Origin: an uncultured Allofournierella sp.
GTDB lineage: Bacteria; Bacillota; Clostridia; Oscillospirales; Ruminococcaceae
Reading direction: 5' to 3'
Assembly (NCBI GenBank): GCA_944382705.1
Contig: CALWNE010000012.1
Coordinates: 1 to 52,055, forward strand
Length of the DNA: 52,055 bases
The first letter of the stretch is position 1. Each line of letters starts with the position of its first letter. Shown piece after piece: positions 1-7,607 of the stretch. Under the pieces are notes generated by a model. The model saw nothing but the letters and a program-made list of their open reading frames with translations, made no database searches and had not been told where the DNA came from. Made by a program: the position numbers and the translations under genes.

Positions 1-265
1 GGATTACCTTCTGCTCCTCGTCAATCAGCAGCAGACCCTCAAAGGCAGTGATAATCATGTTGCCGGCATCCAGGGTGGAGTTGAGGGCGGGGTCCAGAGT
101 TTCGGGGTTAGGACCCAGCTGTACAGTCACATTGTTGCCTTGGGCAGTGCCGGTTTGGGCAGTGCTTGCAGAGCTGTCCGTACCGCTGGCGGAATTGCTG
201 CCGCCGCAGGCAGCCATGCTCAGGGCCATTACGGCTGCCAGCACAAGGGCTAACATCTTTTTCAT
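1..265 (-). CDS. oppA: Peptide ABC transporter substrate-binding lipoprotein, N-terminal part
   Basis: Only the first 88 codons are inside the window; the gene runs off the left edge. The product starts MKKMLALVLAAVMALSMAAC: a basic n-region, a hydrophobic core and a lipobox (SMAAC) whose Cys at residue 20 would be lipidated, followed by a Ser/Gly/Thr-rich linker. The stretch near residue 50 (LGPNPETLDPALNS) is the typical start of family 5 extracellular solute-binding proteins (OppA/DppA), which capture peptides outside the membrane. It follows oppB-C-D-F in the same direction, so it should feed that transporter. AGGAGG at 275-280 lies 9 nt before the ATG. It is separated from oppF by a terminator and has its own likely promoter, which fits the higher expression usual for binding proteins. 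Peptide is inferred as substrate; nickel or other ligands are possible. Confidence 0.85.
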   Translation of the reverse strand, partial: MKKMLALVLAAVMALSMAACGGSNSASGTDSSASTAQTGTAQGNNVTVQLGPNPETLDPALNSTLDAGNMIITAFEGLLLIDEEQKVI

Positions 266-383
266 GGTCGTATTCCTCCTAACTGTTTCCGAAAAGGACT
301 GCGGCCACTCCTCTGACCGATCCCTCTCCTGAGTGTGCGCAATTCAAGAACACTTTTGTTCTCTCTTGCCTTTTGTTTTTATC

Positions 384-411
384 ATTGTATCACTTTATTT
401 TTAAAAAGCAA
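384..411 (-). promoter_or_regulatory. Likely promoter of the substrate-binding protein gene
   Basis: On the minus strand TTGCTT (406-411) is followed after 16 nt by TACAAT (384-389), with TG one base before the -10, an extended -10. It predicts a leader of about 110 nt. The rest of 281-675 is AT-rich and shows no gene that I can support. Confidence 0.45.
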
Positions 412-675
412 GCATTTTTTTATCGTTTTTTGTTTTTTGTCCAAAAAGCGTTTAATCGCCTATTTATGGCCATTTTCATTGGGTATTTTTTACATAGGCG
501 CTTTTGTGAAGTCTTTCTATTGTTTTATGGTTCTTCTTTTTCGGTTCTTTTTCGGCTTATTTTCTGTCTTTCTATTGAGTACACATTTTTTGTAATGCCC
601 TTTTGGTGCAGAGGCGTTTGGTCTTTTGAAGGAATGTTTTGCTCCATTTTGCACAAAACGAACCGGTACAGCACA

Positions 676-718
676 AAAGCCCCCTGCTTTGCGGCAATGC
701 CACAAAACAGGGGGCTTT
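676..718 (-). terminator. Rho-independent terminator after oppF
   Basis: Arms AAAGCCCCCTG and CAGGGGGCTTT (11 bp) enclose a 21-nt loop and sit 8 nt past the oppF stop codon. On the minus strand the stem ends in a short T run. Confidence 0.8.
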
Positions 719-725
719 GAATGGA

Positions 726-1739
726 TTATTTCACCCGATCCAGGTGATGGCAGGCGGCCCAATGGCCGGGGCCAACCTCCTTGAATTCGGGCACCTCGCA
801 GGCACACTGCTCGTCTGCGTAGGGGCAGCGAGTGCGGAACCGGCAGCCGGTGGGGGGATTCAGGGGGCTGGGTACATCGCCTTCCAGAACGATACGCTGG
901 GAGGTACGGGCAACCTTGGGATCTGCAATGGGAATGGCAGAAATCAGGCTGCGGGTGTAGGGATGCACACTGTGGAAGGTAAGCTCATAGCTATCGGCCA
1001 GCTCCACCATCTTGCCCAGGTACATAACGCCAATGCGGTTGGAGATATGCTTTACGATGCTCAGGTCATGGGCAATGAACAGATAGGTCAGGCCCAGCTC
1101 GCTTTGCAGGTCCTCGAACATATTGACCACCTGTGCCTGGATGGATACATCCAGAGCGGAAACAGGCTCGTCACACACAATGAACTCGGGGTTTACTGCC
1201 AGTGCACGGGCAATGCCCACACGCTGACGCTGACCACCGGAGAACTCGTGGGGGTAGCGGTTGGCGTGCTCGGAGTTCAGGCCCACACGCTGGAGCATAC
1301 TGATGATGCGGTCACGGCGGTCCTTCTCGTTGGCGGCCAGCTTATGGATGTCGATGGCCTCGCCCACAATGTCCGAAATGGTCATGCGGGGGTCCAGAGA
1401 AGCGTAGGGGTCCTGGAACACAATCTGCATTTTGCGGCGGTAGGGTAGCATATCCACAGCAATTTTGCCCTTGGAGTCCGGCAGCTTGCCGGAGTCGAAG
1501 ATGGTTTCGCCATCATAGATAATGCGGCCATCGGTGGGCTCGTAGAGCCGCAGCAGGGTACGGCCGGTGGTGGTTTTGCCACAGCCGGACTCACCTACCA
1601 GGCCCAGGGTTTCGCCCTTGTTGATGAAAAAGCTCACATCGTCCACAGCCTGCACATACTTGCGCTTTTTGCCAACGCCGCCGGCATGGAAGTACTGCTG
1701 GAGATGCTGCACCTCAACCAGTTTTTTCTGCTCGCTCAT
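726..1739 (-). CDS. oppF: Oligopeptide/dipeptide ABC transporter ATP-binding protein OppF-type
   Basis: One of the two ATPases that drive peptide uptake through the OppBC channel, on the cytoplasmic face. The 337-residue product has Walker A GESGCGKTT at 49-57, the Q-loop FQDP near 108, the ABC signature FSGGQRQR at 166-173 and Walker B FIVCDEP at 186-192. The C-terminus carries the Cys-rich tail typical of Opp/Dpp ATPases (GCRFRTRCPYADEQC), which in related DppD/DppF proteins binds an Fe-S cluster. The start codon overlaps the oppD stop by one base (TAATG), pointing to translational coupling. Length and motifs are those of a complete, functional subunit. The F rather than D label rests on gene order and on similarity of the N-terminal region. 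Confidence 0.92.
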   Translation of the reverse strand: MSEQKKLVEVQHLQQYFHAGGVGKKRKYVQAVDDVSFFINKGETLGLVGESGCGKTTTGRTLLRLYEPTDGRIIYDGETIFDSGKLPDSKGKIAVDMLPYRRKMQIVFQDPYASLDPRMTISDIVGEAIDIHKLAANEKDRRDRIISMLQRVGLNSEHANRYPHEFSGGQRQRVGIARALAVNPEFIVCDEPVSALDVSIQAQVVNMFEDLQSELGLTYLFIAHDLSIVKHISNRIGVMYLGKMVELADSYELTFHSVHPYTRSLISAIPIADPKVARTSQRIVLEGDVPSPLNPPTGCRFRTRCPYADEQCACEVPEFKEVGPGHWAACHHLDRVK

Positions 1740-2740
1740 TAGGCTTTTCCTCCTTTGGCCTCAAACTCCGCTTTCTGCACCATCCAGCACTGGGTATAGT
1801 GGGTGTCGCTCAGGTCTGCACGGGGGGGCATCTGCTTGAGGCAAATCTTCATGCAGTTCTGGCAGCGGGGAGCGAAGGGGCAGCCAGCGGGGGGATTCAA
1901 CAGGTCGATGGGGGTACCCTCAATGGGCACCAGACGCTCCTTCTCCTTTTGGTTCAGCTTGGGGATGGAGTTAATCAGACCCTTGGTGTACTCGTGTTTG
2001 GGATTGTAGAAAATCTCATCGGTGGTGCCGTATTCCACAATGCGGCCGGCGTACATAACGGCGATTTTTTCGCACATACGGGCTACAACACCCAGGTCGT
2101 GGGTAATCATGATAATGCTCATGCCCAGCTTTTCTCGCAGGTCCATCATCAATTCCAGAATCTGGGCCTGGATGGTTACATCCAGTGCAGTGGTGGGCTC
2201 GTCTGCAATCAGCAGCTTGGGCTCACAGGCCAGGGCAATGGCAATCATCACACGCTGGCGCATACCGCCAGACAGCTCGTGAGGGTACTGCTTCAAGCGG
2301 CGGTCCGGCTCGTTGATGCCAACCAGCTCCAGCAGCTCCCGGGCACGGTCATAGGCTTCTTTTTTGGTTTTGTTGGTGTGCAGGAGCACCATTTCCATAA
2401 TCTGATTGCCGATGGTGTAAACCGGGTTCAGGCTGGTCATGGGGTCCTGGAAGATGATGGACACCTCGTTGCCGCGCATCTTGCGGAACTCCTTCTCCTT
2501 CATCTTTTCCACTTCGTGGCCGTTGAAGTGCAGCTGGCCTCCAATCAGCTTACCGGGGTAAGCGGTAAGGCCCATCAGGGAGTAAGCAGTTACGGATTTA
2601 CCGGAACCGGACTCACCCACAATGCCCAGCACCTCGCCCTCCTTCAGGGTAAAGGACACATCGTTCAGTGCCTTTACCTCACCGGCAGGGGTAAAGAAGG
2701 AGAGGCGTTCATTTTTGATTTCAAGCAGGGTATTACTCAT
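1739..2740 (-). CDS. oppD: Oligopeptide/dipeptide ABC transporter ATP-binding protein OppD-type
   Basis: Partner ATPase of OppF, 333 residues. Walker A GESGSGKS is at 42-49, FQDP near 97, signature LSGGMRQR at 156-163 and Walker B LLIADEP at 176-182, followed by the D-loop and the switch His in MITHDLG. The C-terminal oligopeptide tail has Cys in GCPFAPRCQNC and MKIC, matching the four-Cys pattern of this family. AAAGGAG precedes the ATG at good distance. It lies 18 nt after oppC and overlaps oppF by one base, so the four genes form one operon. Nothing is truncated. The peptide specificity cannot be read from the ATPase. Confidence 0.93.
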   Translation of the reverse strand: MSNTLLEIKNERLSFFTPAGEVKALNDVSFTLKEGEVLGIVGESGSGKSVTAYSLMGLTAYPGKLIGGQLHFNGHEVEKMKEKEFRKMRGNEVSIIFQDPMTSLNPVYTIGNQIMEMVLLHTNKTKKEAYDRARELLELVGINEPDRRLKQYPHELSGGMRQRVMIAIALACEPKLLIADEPTTALDVTIQAQILELMMDLREKLGMSIIMITHDLGVVARMCEKIAVMYAGRIVEYGTTDEIFYNPKHEYTKGLINSIPKLNQKEKERLVPIEGTPIDLLNPPAGCPFAPRCQNCMKICLKQMPPRADLSDTHYTQCWMVQKAEFEAKGGKA

Positions 2741-2758
2741 GATTCGCTTCTCCTTTCG

Positions 2759-3811
2759 TTAGTTCTTCAGCTTGGGGTCAAAGGCGTCACGCAGGCCGTC
2801 GCCCAGCAGGTTGAAGCTCAGAATGATAATGCTGATGGTGGCCGCAGGCAGGAACAGCAGATAGGGGTAGGTGTTCATGCCGTTGAGGGCCTCGGTGGCC
2901 AGGCTGCCCAGGCTGGGCATGGGAGCAGCTACGCCCATACCCAAAAAGCTCATAAAGCTTTCGGTAAAAATAGAAGAGGGGATTTGCAGGGTGGTGGTAA
3001 CAATCAGGGTACCAATGCAGTTGGTCAGCAGGTGCTTTTTGATGATGCGGCCGTTGGAAGCACCCAGAGCACGGGCAGCAGTTACATATTCGGCCTCACG
3101 CAATGCCAGCACCTGGCTGCGCACGATACGGGCCATGCTGACCCAGTACAGCAGGGCAAACACCACAAAGATACTTACCAGGTTGGGGCCCAGTGTTTTG
3201 AGCCAGCCAAATCCGGGGGCACTTGCCAGAGCGTCCAGGGGGCCCTTGAGGGCAAAGCCCAGCAAAATAATGAGCAGAATGTCCGGAATGGTATAGATGA
3301 TATCGGTAATACGCATCATTACCATATCCACCCAGCCGCCCATGAAAGCGGCAACGGAGCCATAGATGGAACCAATGACCAGAACCATGGCGCTGGCCAC
3401 AATACCAACCAGCAGGCTGATACGGGCGCCCATCATCAGGCGGATGGCGTAGTCACGGCCCAAACGGTCGGTACCGGCAATGTGAGGGAACACCTTTTCG
3501 CCAGCGGCAATGCGCTCCTGCTCCGCTGCAGAGTACTGGAAGGGAGCCAGGTTGCTGCTGCCGCGAATCTGCTCCTCATAGCTGTAAGGATAGAAAGCGG
3601 GCACAATGAATGCCAGAACCATGATGATCAGAATAACCACCAGGCTGACCATAGCAATCTTGTTTTTGCGGAAACGGCGCATGCCATCTTTCCAGAAGCT
3701 CACGCTCTCCCGCATGACCACCAGGCTTTCCTTTTCATCTTTGGAAGCAAGCTGGAAATCTTCCGGCTTGAAATCGAGCTGCAAGCTCAAAGGATTTTTT
3801 TGCATATCCAT
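2759..3811 (-). CDS. oppC: Peptide ABC transporter permease OppC-type
   Basis: Inner-membrane channel subunit, 350 residues. A long cytoplasmic N-terminus of about 50 residues leads into a first membrane span (IAMVSLVVILIIMVLAFIVP), then an extracellular loop with a GTDRLGRD motif typical of OppC/DppC, and five further spans. The cytoplasmic EAA loop that contacts the ATPases is visible (LREAEYVTAARALGASNGRI). The C-terminus GDGLRDAFDPKLKN is the usual family ending. The start is ATG with GGAGG 11 nt upstream; a second in-frame ATG lies two codons on and is closer to the usual spacing, so the exact start is uncertain by two residues. It follows oppB by 16 nt. Confidence 0.93.
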   Translation of the reverse strand: MDMQKNPLSLQLDFKPEDFQLASKDEKESLVVMRESVSFWKDGMRRFRKNKIAMVSLVVILIIMVLAFIVPAFYPYSYEEQIRGSSNLAPFQYSAAEQERIAAGEKVFPHIAGTDRLGRDYAIRLMMGARISLLVGIVASAMVLVIGSIYGSVAAFMGGWVDMVMMRITDIIYTIPDILLIILLGFALKGPLDALASAPGFGWLKTLGPNLVSIFVVFALLYWVSMARIVRSQVLALREAEYVTAARALGASNGRIIKKHLLTNCIGTLIVTTTLQIPSSIFTESFMSFLGMGVAAPMPSLGSLATEALNGMNTYPYLLFLPAATISIIILSFNLLGDGLRDAFDPKLKN

Positions 3812-3827
3812 TTATAGTACATCCTCC

Positions 3828-4745
3828 TTACTTCAGCTTAATGCGGGGGTCAATCATCTTGTACAGGATGTCCACCACCACATTGATGAAGATAACCAGA
3901 CCAGCCAGGAAGATGGTGGTACCCATAATCATGGTATAGTCACGGTTGGTGATGGCCGAAACGAACTCACGGCCCAGGCCGGGAATGGTGAAAATCTTTT
4001 CTACCACAAAGGAACCCACCAGCAGGCCGGCCAGCATGGGGCCTACATAGGTAACAACCGGCAGAATGGCGTTGCGCAGAGCGTGCTTGAACAGGGATTT
4101 AAAGCTGGAAACACCCTTTGCACGGGCGGTGCGCATATAATCCTGGCCCATAACATCCAGCAGGCTGGAGCGCATGAGGCGGGCAATATAGGCGGAAGGA
4201 TAGAAGGCCAGGGCTATCACAGGCATAACATAATGAGCCGGAGAGTCCAGGCCAATGGTTGGTAAGACCTTTAGCTTTGAGCCAAATACATACAGCAGCA
4301 GCACACTGGTTACAAAGCTGGGGACTGCAATGCCGCAGGTGGCAAAGAAGATAATGGTGTTATCGGCCCATTTGCCACGGTTGTAGGCAGCCAGACAGCC
4401 CAGGGGGATGCCCACTACCAGGGCTACCACCACAGCGGTGCCGCCCAAACGGGCAGAAACAGGGAACTTAGTAGCAATGATGTCACTCACTGTACGGCCA
4501 CGCTGCTTCAGGCTCCAGCCAAAGTCTCCCTTTAAGGCGCTGAGCATATAGTTTTTATACTGAATTATCAGCGGCTTATCCATACCGTACTTTGCTTCCA
4601 ACGCAGCCTTGGCTTCGTTGCTGATGTTCTTTTCCGCCACGAACGGACCGCCAGGAACGGCATTCATGAGGAAAAAGGTGAGGGTCGCCACGATGAACAG
4701 GGTTAGCAGGCCCATGGCGATGCGTTTGATGGCATATTTGACCAT
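3828..4745 (-). CDS. oppB: Peptide ABC transporter permease OppB-type
   Basis: First gene of the opp operon; channel partner of OppC. The 305-residue product opens MVKYAIKRIAMGLLTLFIVA, a single span followed by the FFLMNAVPGGPF motif of OppB/DppB proteins, a periplasmic domain, then five spans with the EAA loop (DYMRTARAKGVSSFKSLFKH). I place the start at the ATG at 4745, because AAGGAG (4754-4759) is 8 nt upstream; an in-frame GTG at 4754 would overlap that site. A promoter lies about 180 nt upstream. The gene is complete. Confidence 0.92.
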   Translation of the reverse strand: MVKYAIKRIAMGLLTLFIVATLTFFLMNAVPGGPFVAEKNISNEAKAALEAKYGMDKPLIIQYKNYMLSALKGDFGWSLKQRGRTVSDIIATKFPVSARLGGTAVVVALVVGIPLGCLAAYNRGKWADNTIIFFATCGIAVPSFVTSVLLLYVFGSKLKVLPTIGLDSPAHYVMPVIALAFYPSAYIARLMRSSLLDVMGQDYMRTARAKGVSSFKSLFKHALRNAILPVVTYVGPMLAGLLVGSFVVEKIFTIPGLGREFVSAITNRDYTMIMGTTIFLAGLVIFINVVVDILYKMIDPRIKLK

Positions 4746-4926
4746 CTCATTCACTCCTTATCTTCATTGCTTTGCATCACCAGCCATAGACCGGTGATAA
4801 ATTGCTCCATTCTTTTGACACGCTGCCCACAAAAGTGCCTTCCCCTTCAGGACGAACTGCCCTTGAAAGAACAACATTCTTGTGTTTTTGTGGCCATTTT
4901 TTGAGGCATCGCGCCATTAGATACAA

Positions 4927-4960
4927 ATTATATGCTACTTTGTTCCACTAAATTTGTCAA
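4927..4960 (-). promoter_or_regulatory. Likely promoter of the opp operon
   Basis: On the minus strand TTGACA (4955-4960) is followed by TAGCAT at 17 nt and by a perfect TATAAT (4927-4932) at 22 nt. Either hexamer could serve as -10; the spacing to TATAAT is too long for a normal sigma-A site. The leader would be about 180 nt. Confidence 0.5.
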
Positions 4961-5156
4961 CAGTATTTTTGATATCTTCTAGGTAAACCCTATGTTTGTC
5001 ACGCTTTATGTCCAAAAATCGGTGCATTTCATTTTGAGCTGACGCAAAAACTTGCACTTGATGAAATTTTCTCCAAAAAGCAATACTGTTTTCTTGCAGC
5101 GCACAAATTTCCCCAAAGCAATAAACTTGTACTTCAAAAAACAGAGCAAAAAACTT

Positions 5157-5231
5157 CTGCCAGTTTGTTGGAACCCAAACCCGGTTTGACAGGTATGGTT
5201 TTTTTGCTCCAACTGGTAAACCATATGGCAG
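5157..5231. repeat. Nested imperfect inverted repeat in a gene-free AT-rich region
   Basis: Between the opp promoter and tRNA-Arg (4961-5528) I see no supportable gene. This part can fold: CTGCCA (5157-5162) pairs with TGGCAG (5226-5231), then GTTT with AAAC and GTTGG with CCAAC, and a small inner hairpin CAAACCCGGTTTG sits in the middle. ATGGTTT/AAACCAT offers an alternative pairing. It could be a noncoding RNA, a leader on either strand, or the relic of a small mobile element. Confidence 0.4.
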
Positions 5232-5445
5232 TTCTTGTCTATTATATATTACATTATAAAGGCAAAAAAGATTTTTCCTGATTTTTCACACATTTTTTAC
5301 GACTCCGCAAGGAGACCGGGCAATTTTTTGGGCCTATTTTATTGTTAAAAAAATATTTTTTGATTTTTTTACTCGTTCATCCACAGATTTTTTTGAATTT
5401 AGAAGCCTTTCAATCCCTTTTACAGGGCCTTAAACTGCTGTTTTT

Positions 5446-5496
5446 GGCCCCAAAAAGGCCTTTTTAGGGCCAAAAAAGGCCCTTTTTTAAGGTTTT
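5446..5496. repeat. Tandem A/T-tract palindromes around GGCC
   Basis: AAAAAGGCCTTTTT (a 14-nt perfect palindrome) is followed directly by AGGGCCAAAAAAGGCCCT and long T and A runs, just before the tRNA-Arg promoter. On either strand these resemble stacked terminator stems, but no gene ends here. Confidence 0.4.
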
Positions 5497-5528
5497 TTAA
5501 AAAAAATCAAATTTTTTTAAAAAAAGCG

Positions 5529-5557
5529 TTGACAAAACCTATAGTGTCTGGTAATAT
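5529..5557 (+). promoter_or_regulatory. Promoter of tRNA-Arg
   Basis: TTGACA (5529-5534), 17 nt, TAATAT (5552-5557), then the tRNA starts 14 nt later. Consensus spacing and a matching downstream gene make this a strong call. Confidence 0.85.
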
Positions 5558-5570
5558 AGTTCTTGCACCC

Positions 5571-5647
5571 GCGCTGGTAGCTCAGTTGGATAGAGTGTCT
5601 GACTACGAATCAGAAGGTCAGGGGTTCGAATCCCTTCCAGCGCACCA
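5571..5647 (+). tRNA. tRNA-Arg (anticodon ACG)
   Basis: A 77-nt cloverleaf: acceptor arms GCGCTGG and CCAGCGC, D-loop GCTCAGTTGGATAGAGT, anticodon loop CTACGAA between TCTGA and TCAGA, T-loop GGTTCGAATCC, and an encoded CCA end. The anticodon ACG would be read as ICG after deamination and serves CGU/CGC/CGA. It has its own promoter and terminator and points against most neighbouring genes. Confidence 0.97.
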
Positions 5648-5653
5648 AGCAAA

Positions 5654-5693
5654 CAAGAGCCTGTGTTCTACGGAACACAGGCTCTTGTCTTTT
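5654..5693 (+). terminator. Terminator of tRNA-Arg
   Basis: Perfect arms CAAGAGCCTGTGTTC and GAACACAGGCTCTTG (15 bp, loop TACG), followed by TCTTTT, 6 nt after the CCA end. Confidence 0.93.
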
Positions 5694-5704
5694 GTGTACT
5701 AGAC

Positions 5705-5881
5705 TCAAAGCAAGGCCCCTGCATCCATACGGTGCAGGGACCTTGCTTTTATTGTTGCCGGTTCTGGAATGCGCTGGGCATCCAGGGACAGCGTTGTGAA
5801 ATCTGGCCGTGACAGATTAATTTCACCCAACTCCTTTACTACCTTGGCTGTGTCCACCTGTTCTAATAGTTGATGAATCAT
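5705..5881 (-). pseudogene. Possible gene relic or small unknown ORF (58 codons)
   Basis: An open frame on the minus strand reads from an ATG at 5881 (MIHQLLEQVDTAKVVKELGE...) to TGA at 5705. The frame stays open for 11 codons before the ATG (TGKHLGRKGEW), with no ribosome site in front, so it looks like the C-terminal end of a decayed gene rather than a complete one. I recognise no family. The last codons lie inside a terminator-like hairpin (AAAGCAAGG at 5707-5715 with CCTTGCTTT at 5741-5749). Downstream of a tRNA gene, such fragments often mark old insertions, but I see no repeat of the tRNA end. Confidence 0.25.
5707..5749. terminator. Bidirectional terminator-like hairpin
   Basis: Arms AAAGCAAGGcCCCTGCA and TGCAGGGaCCTTGCTTT with one mismatch, and T runs on the plus side. 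It may back up the tRNA-Arg terminator or end a minus-strand transcript. Confidence 0.6.
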
Positions 5882-5982
5882 CCACTCGCCTTTCCGTCCC
5901 AGATGCTTTCCCGTTTATTCCGCCGGGAAACCGGGCTAAGCCCTTCCCAGTTCCGGCAGCTGCACCGCAGCGGGAGCGGTGG

Positions 5983-6011
5983 TTGAAATACCGCCGGGCC
6001 TTTGCTACAAT
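5983..6011 (+). promoter_or_regulatory. Promoter of the NERD-domain gene
   Basis: TTGAAA (5983-5988), 17 nt, TACAAT (6006-6011). The start codon is 54 nt further on. Confidence 0.65.
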
Positions 6012-6064
6012 AAATAATAGAAACTCACAGCTGAATCTGCGTGTTAAAAGGAGTTGTTGTTGCC

Positions 6065-6697
6065 ATGTTTGATATACAGTTAGTGCTTCAGATTTTTTTC
6101 TGGGTAATTTTGATTGGCGCCACCGGTTGGCTGATTTACCGGTTCAGCCCCGTTTACAAGACCGATGCTCTGCGGCCCGGTGAACTGCCTGAGGATGAGC
6201 ACGAAAACCGCCAGGCCGTACTGCGCAGCCTGCGCCGCTATGCTGCTGCCAATGATTTTGAAGTGGTGGAACCCTTGGCCATTTCCAGCCAGAAGGGCAG
6301 CACCGACCTGGACGCTGTGCTGGTGGGCTGGTTTGGCGTACTGGGCGTAAAGTGCCTGGGCTACGGCGGTACCGTATATGGCAGCGCCGAAGAAGAGCAG
6401 TGGGTACAGGAGATTAACGGCCAGCGCCGGACCTTTGCGAACCCTCTGAACCGGGCCCAGGAGTCCGCCCGCATTTTGCGAGACACCCTGTTTGCCGCCA
6501 AAATCAAGCAGGTACCTGTGGAAACTGTGGTGGTGTTTACCGGCAAAAACACCCAGCTGGCCCTGCCCCGCTCCACCGGCCATTACACAGTGGAGCATTT
6601 CAACACCTACCTGCATTCTGCCCACTTTGAACAGGATAAAAAGGTAGAGGTAGCCCCGGTTGCTCAGGCTCTGCGCCAGGCCAGCAGCCAGCAGTGA
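6065..6697 (+). CDS. NERD-domain membrane protein, nuclease site degenerate
   Basis: A 210-residue protein with one N-terminal membrane span (residues 5-25) and a cytoplasmic NERD-like domain (about 45-165). Known NERD domains resemble restriction-type nucleases with a D...ExK core. Here the Asp region is present (STDLDAVLVG, 79-88), but the IEvK element reads LGVK (93-96), so the Glu is replaced by Gly while the Lys remains; nuclease activity is therefore doubtful. I chose ATG at 6065 because AAAAGGAG (6046-6053) sits 11 nt upstream; a GTG at 6041 would precede that site. It is a single-gene unit with its own promoter and terminator, oriented against the replication fork. Function unknown; the family assignment is from the core pattern only. 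Confidence 0.75.
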   Translation: MFDIQLVLQIFFWVILIGATGWLIYRFSPVYKTDALRPGELPEDEHENRQAVLRSLRRYAAANDFEVVEPLAISSQKGSTDLDAVLVGWFGVLGVKCLGYGGTVYGSAEEEQWVQEINGQRRTFANPLNRAQESARILRDTLFAAKIKQVPVETVVVFTGKNTQLALPRSTGHYTVEHFNTYLHSAHFEQDKKVEVAPVAQALRQASSQQ

Positions 6698-6836
6698 GCA
6701 ATTTACAAAATGTTCATATTGCTTTAAAAGTTCTTACGCAAGTTATGACTATACTAAAATCACAGAACAACGGAGCCGCAACCGAAGTTCTGTACATGAT
6801 TCCTCCTCACACCAAAGCGATACCCCTTACGAGATA

Positions 6837-6871
6837 CCCTCCGTGGTCCGCAAACACGGAGGGCTTTTTTG
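6837..6871 (+). terminator. Terminator downstream of the NERD gene
   Basis: CCCTCCGTG and CACGGAGGG (9 bp, 9-nt loop) followed by CTTTTTTG. It lies 140 nt past the stop codon. Confidence 0.85.
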
Positions 6872-6914
6872 TTTCTGTAAGAGCCTGTGGGGGGCCTCTG
6901 GGTATCCACACACA

Positions 6915-6947
6915 AAAAAGGGAGCACCGAATGGGTGCTCCCTTTTT
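6915..6947. terminator. Symmetric bidirectional terminator
   Basis: AAAAAGGGAGCACC and GGTGCTCCCTTTTT form a perfect 14-bp stem with a 5-nt loop. It works in both directions between two convergent transcription units. Confidence 0.85.
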
Positions 6948-7043
6948 GTATGTGCGGAAGGTGCCTTGCTGTTTGCTGCTGTGCCAAAGCACCCCTTGCA
7001 GATTTAAAAAGCTCCATCGCCTTGTACCGCCCATGCCAGCAAC

Positions 7044-7086
7044 AAAAAACACATCCTCGCAGGGTACTGCGGGGATGTGTTTTTTT
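7044..7086 (-). terminator. Terminator of the trmN6-rsmI-phosphodiesterase operon
   Basis: AAAAAACACATCCtCGCAG and CTGCGgGGATGTGTTTTTT with a 4-nt loop, A and T runs on both sides, 27 nt past the phosphodiesterase stop. The third hairpin in 250 bp. Confidence 0.85.
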
Positions 7087-7112
7087 GCTTTTAGGGCCGT
7101 GGGCCGGTGGGG

Positions 7113-7604
7113 CTAGAATGCACACTCCACTTCCTGATGGTGCAGCTCCGCCGAGCCATCGGGATGCACTGTGAACACACCGTAGCTGGGGCCGCCAAAA
7201 CGGGGCGCACCGATGCTGCCGGGGTTAAACAGAGTAACCCCCTGATGCTCCTCCACCGTGGGCAGGTGGGTATGCCCAAAAAAGGCAATCCGTACCTGTT
7301 TTTGGGCTGCATGGGCAGCCAGATCCGCCAGCGAGTCCTTTACGCCATAGCAGTGGCCGTGGCAGAGCAGAACGGGAACCCCTTCCAGCTCCAGAACCAT
7401 CTCCTTGGGGCAGGCCAGCACACTGTCGCAGTTGCCTCGCACCAGGTACATGGGCAGGGTACAGCCATCCCGCCGCAGACGCTCCATATCCCGCAGGCCA
7501 TCCCCCAAAAACAGGATGCCTGCCGCCTGGGGATGCTCCTCCAGCGCTTTGCGAACCCAAAGATAGACTCCGTGGCTATCCGATACTACCAGATATTCTG
7601 CCAC
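7113..7604 (-). CDS. YfcE/MJ0936-type metallophosphoesterase
   Basis: A 163-residue calcineurin-like phosphoesterase of the small MJ0936/YfcE family, which cleaves phosphodiesters with a two-metal centre. The metal-binding motifs are all present and in order: DSHG (residues 9-12), GDG near 34, GNCD near 58 (family GNHD/E, with Cys in place of His), CHGH near 80 and GHTH near 110. The GNCD variant is common in this subfamily. It is the last gene of a minus-strand operon, starting 3 nt after rsmI. The natural substrate is unknown in most members; an exact role cannot be read from sequence. Confidence 0.85.
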   Translation of the reverse strand: MAEYLVVSDSHGVYLWVRKALEEHPQAAGILFLGDGLRDMERLRRDGCTLPMYLVRGNCDSVLACPKEMVLELEGVPVLLCHGHCYGVKDSLADLAAHAAQKQVRIAFFGHTHLPTVEEHQGVTLFNPGSIGAPRFGGPSYGVFTVHPDGSAELHHQEVECAF

Positions 7605-7607
7605 CGC

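Noticed and set aside
5006..5224. A 72-codon minus-strand frame upstream of opp
   Set aside because: No ribosome site, AT-rich composition unlike the neighbours, and it runs into the nested inverted repeat.
5571..6064. Integration of a mobile element at tRNA-Arg
   Set aside because: No integrase and no second copy of the tRNA 3' end in the window.
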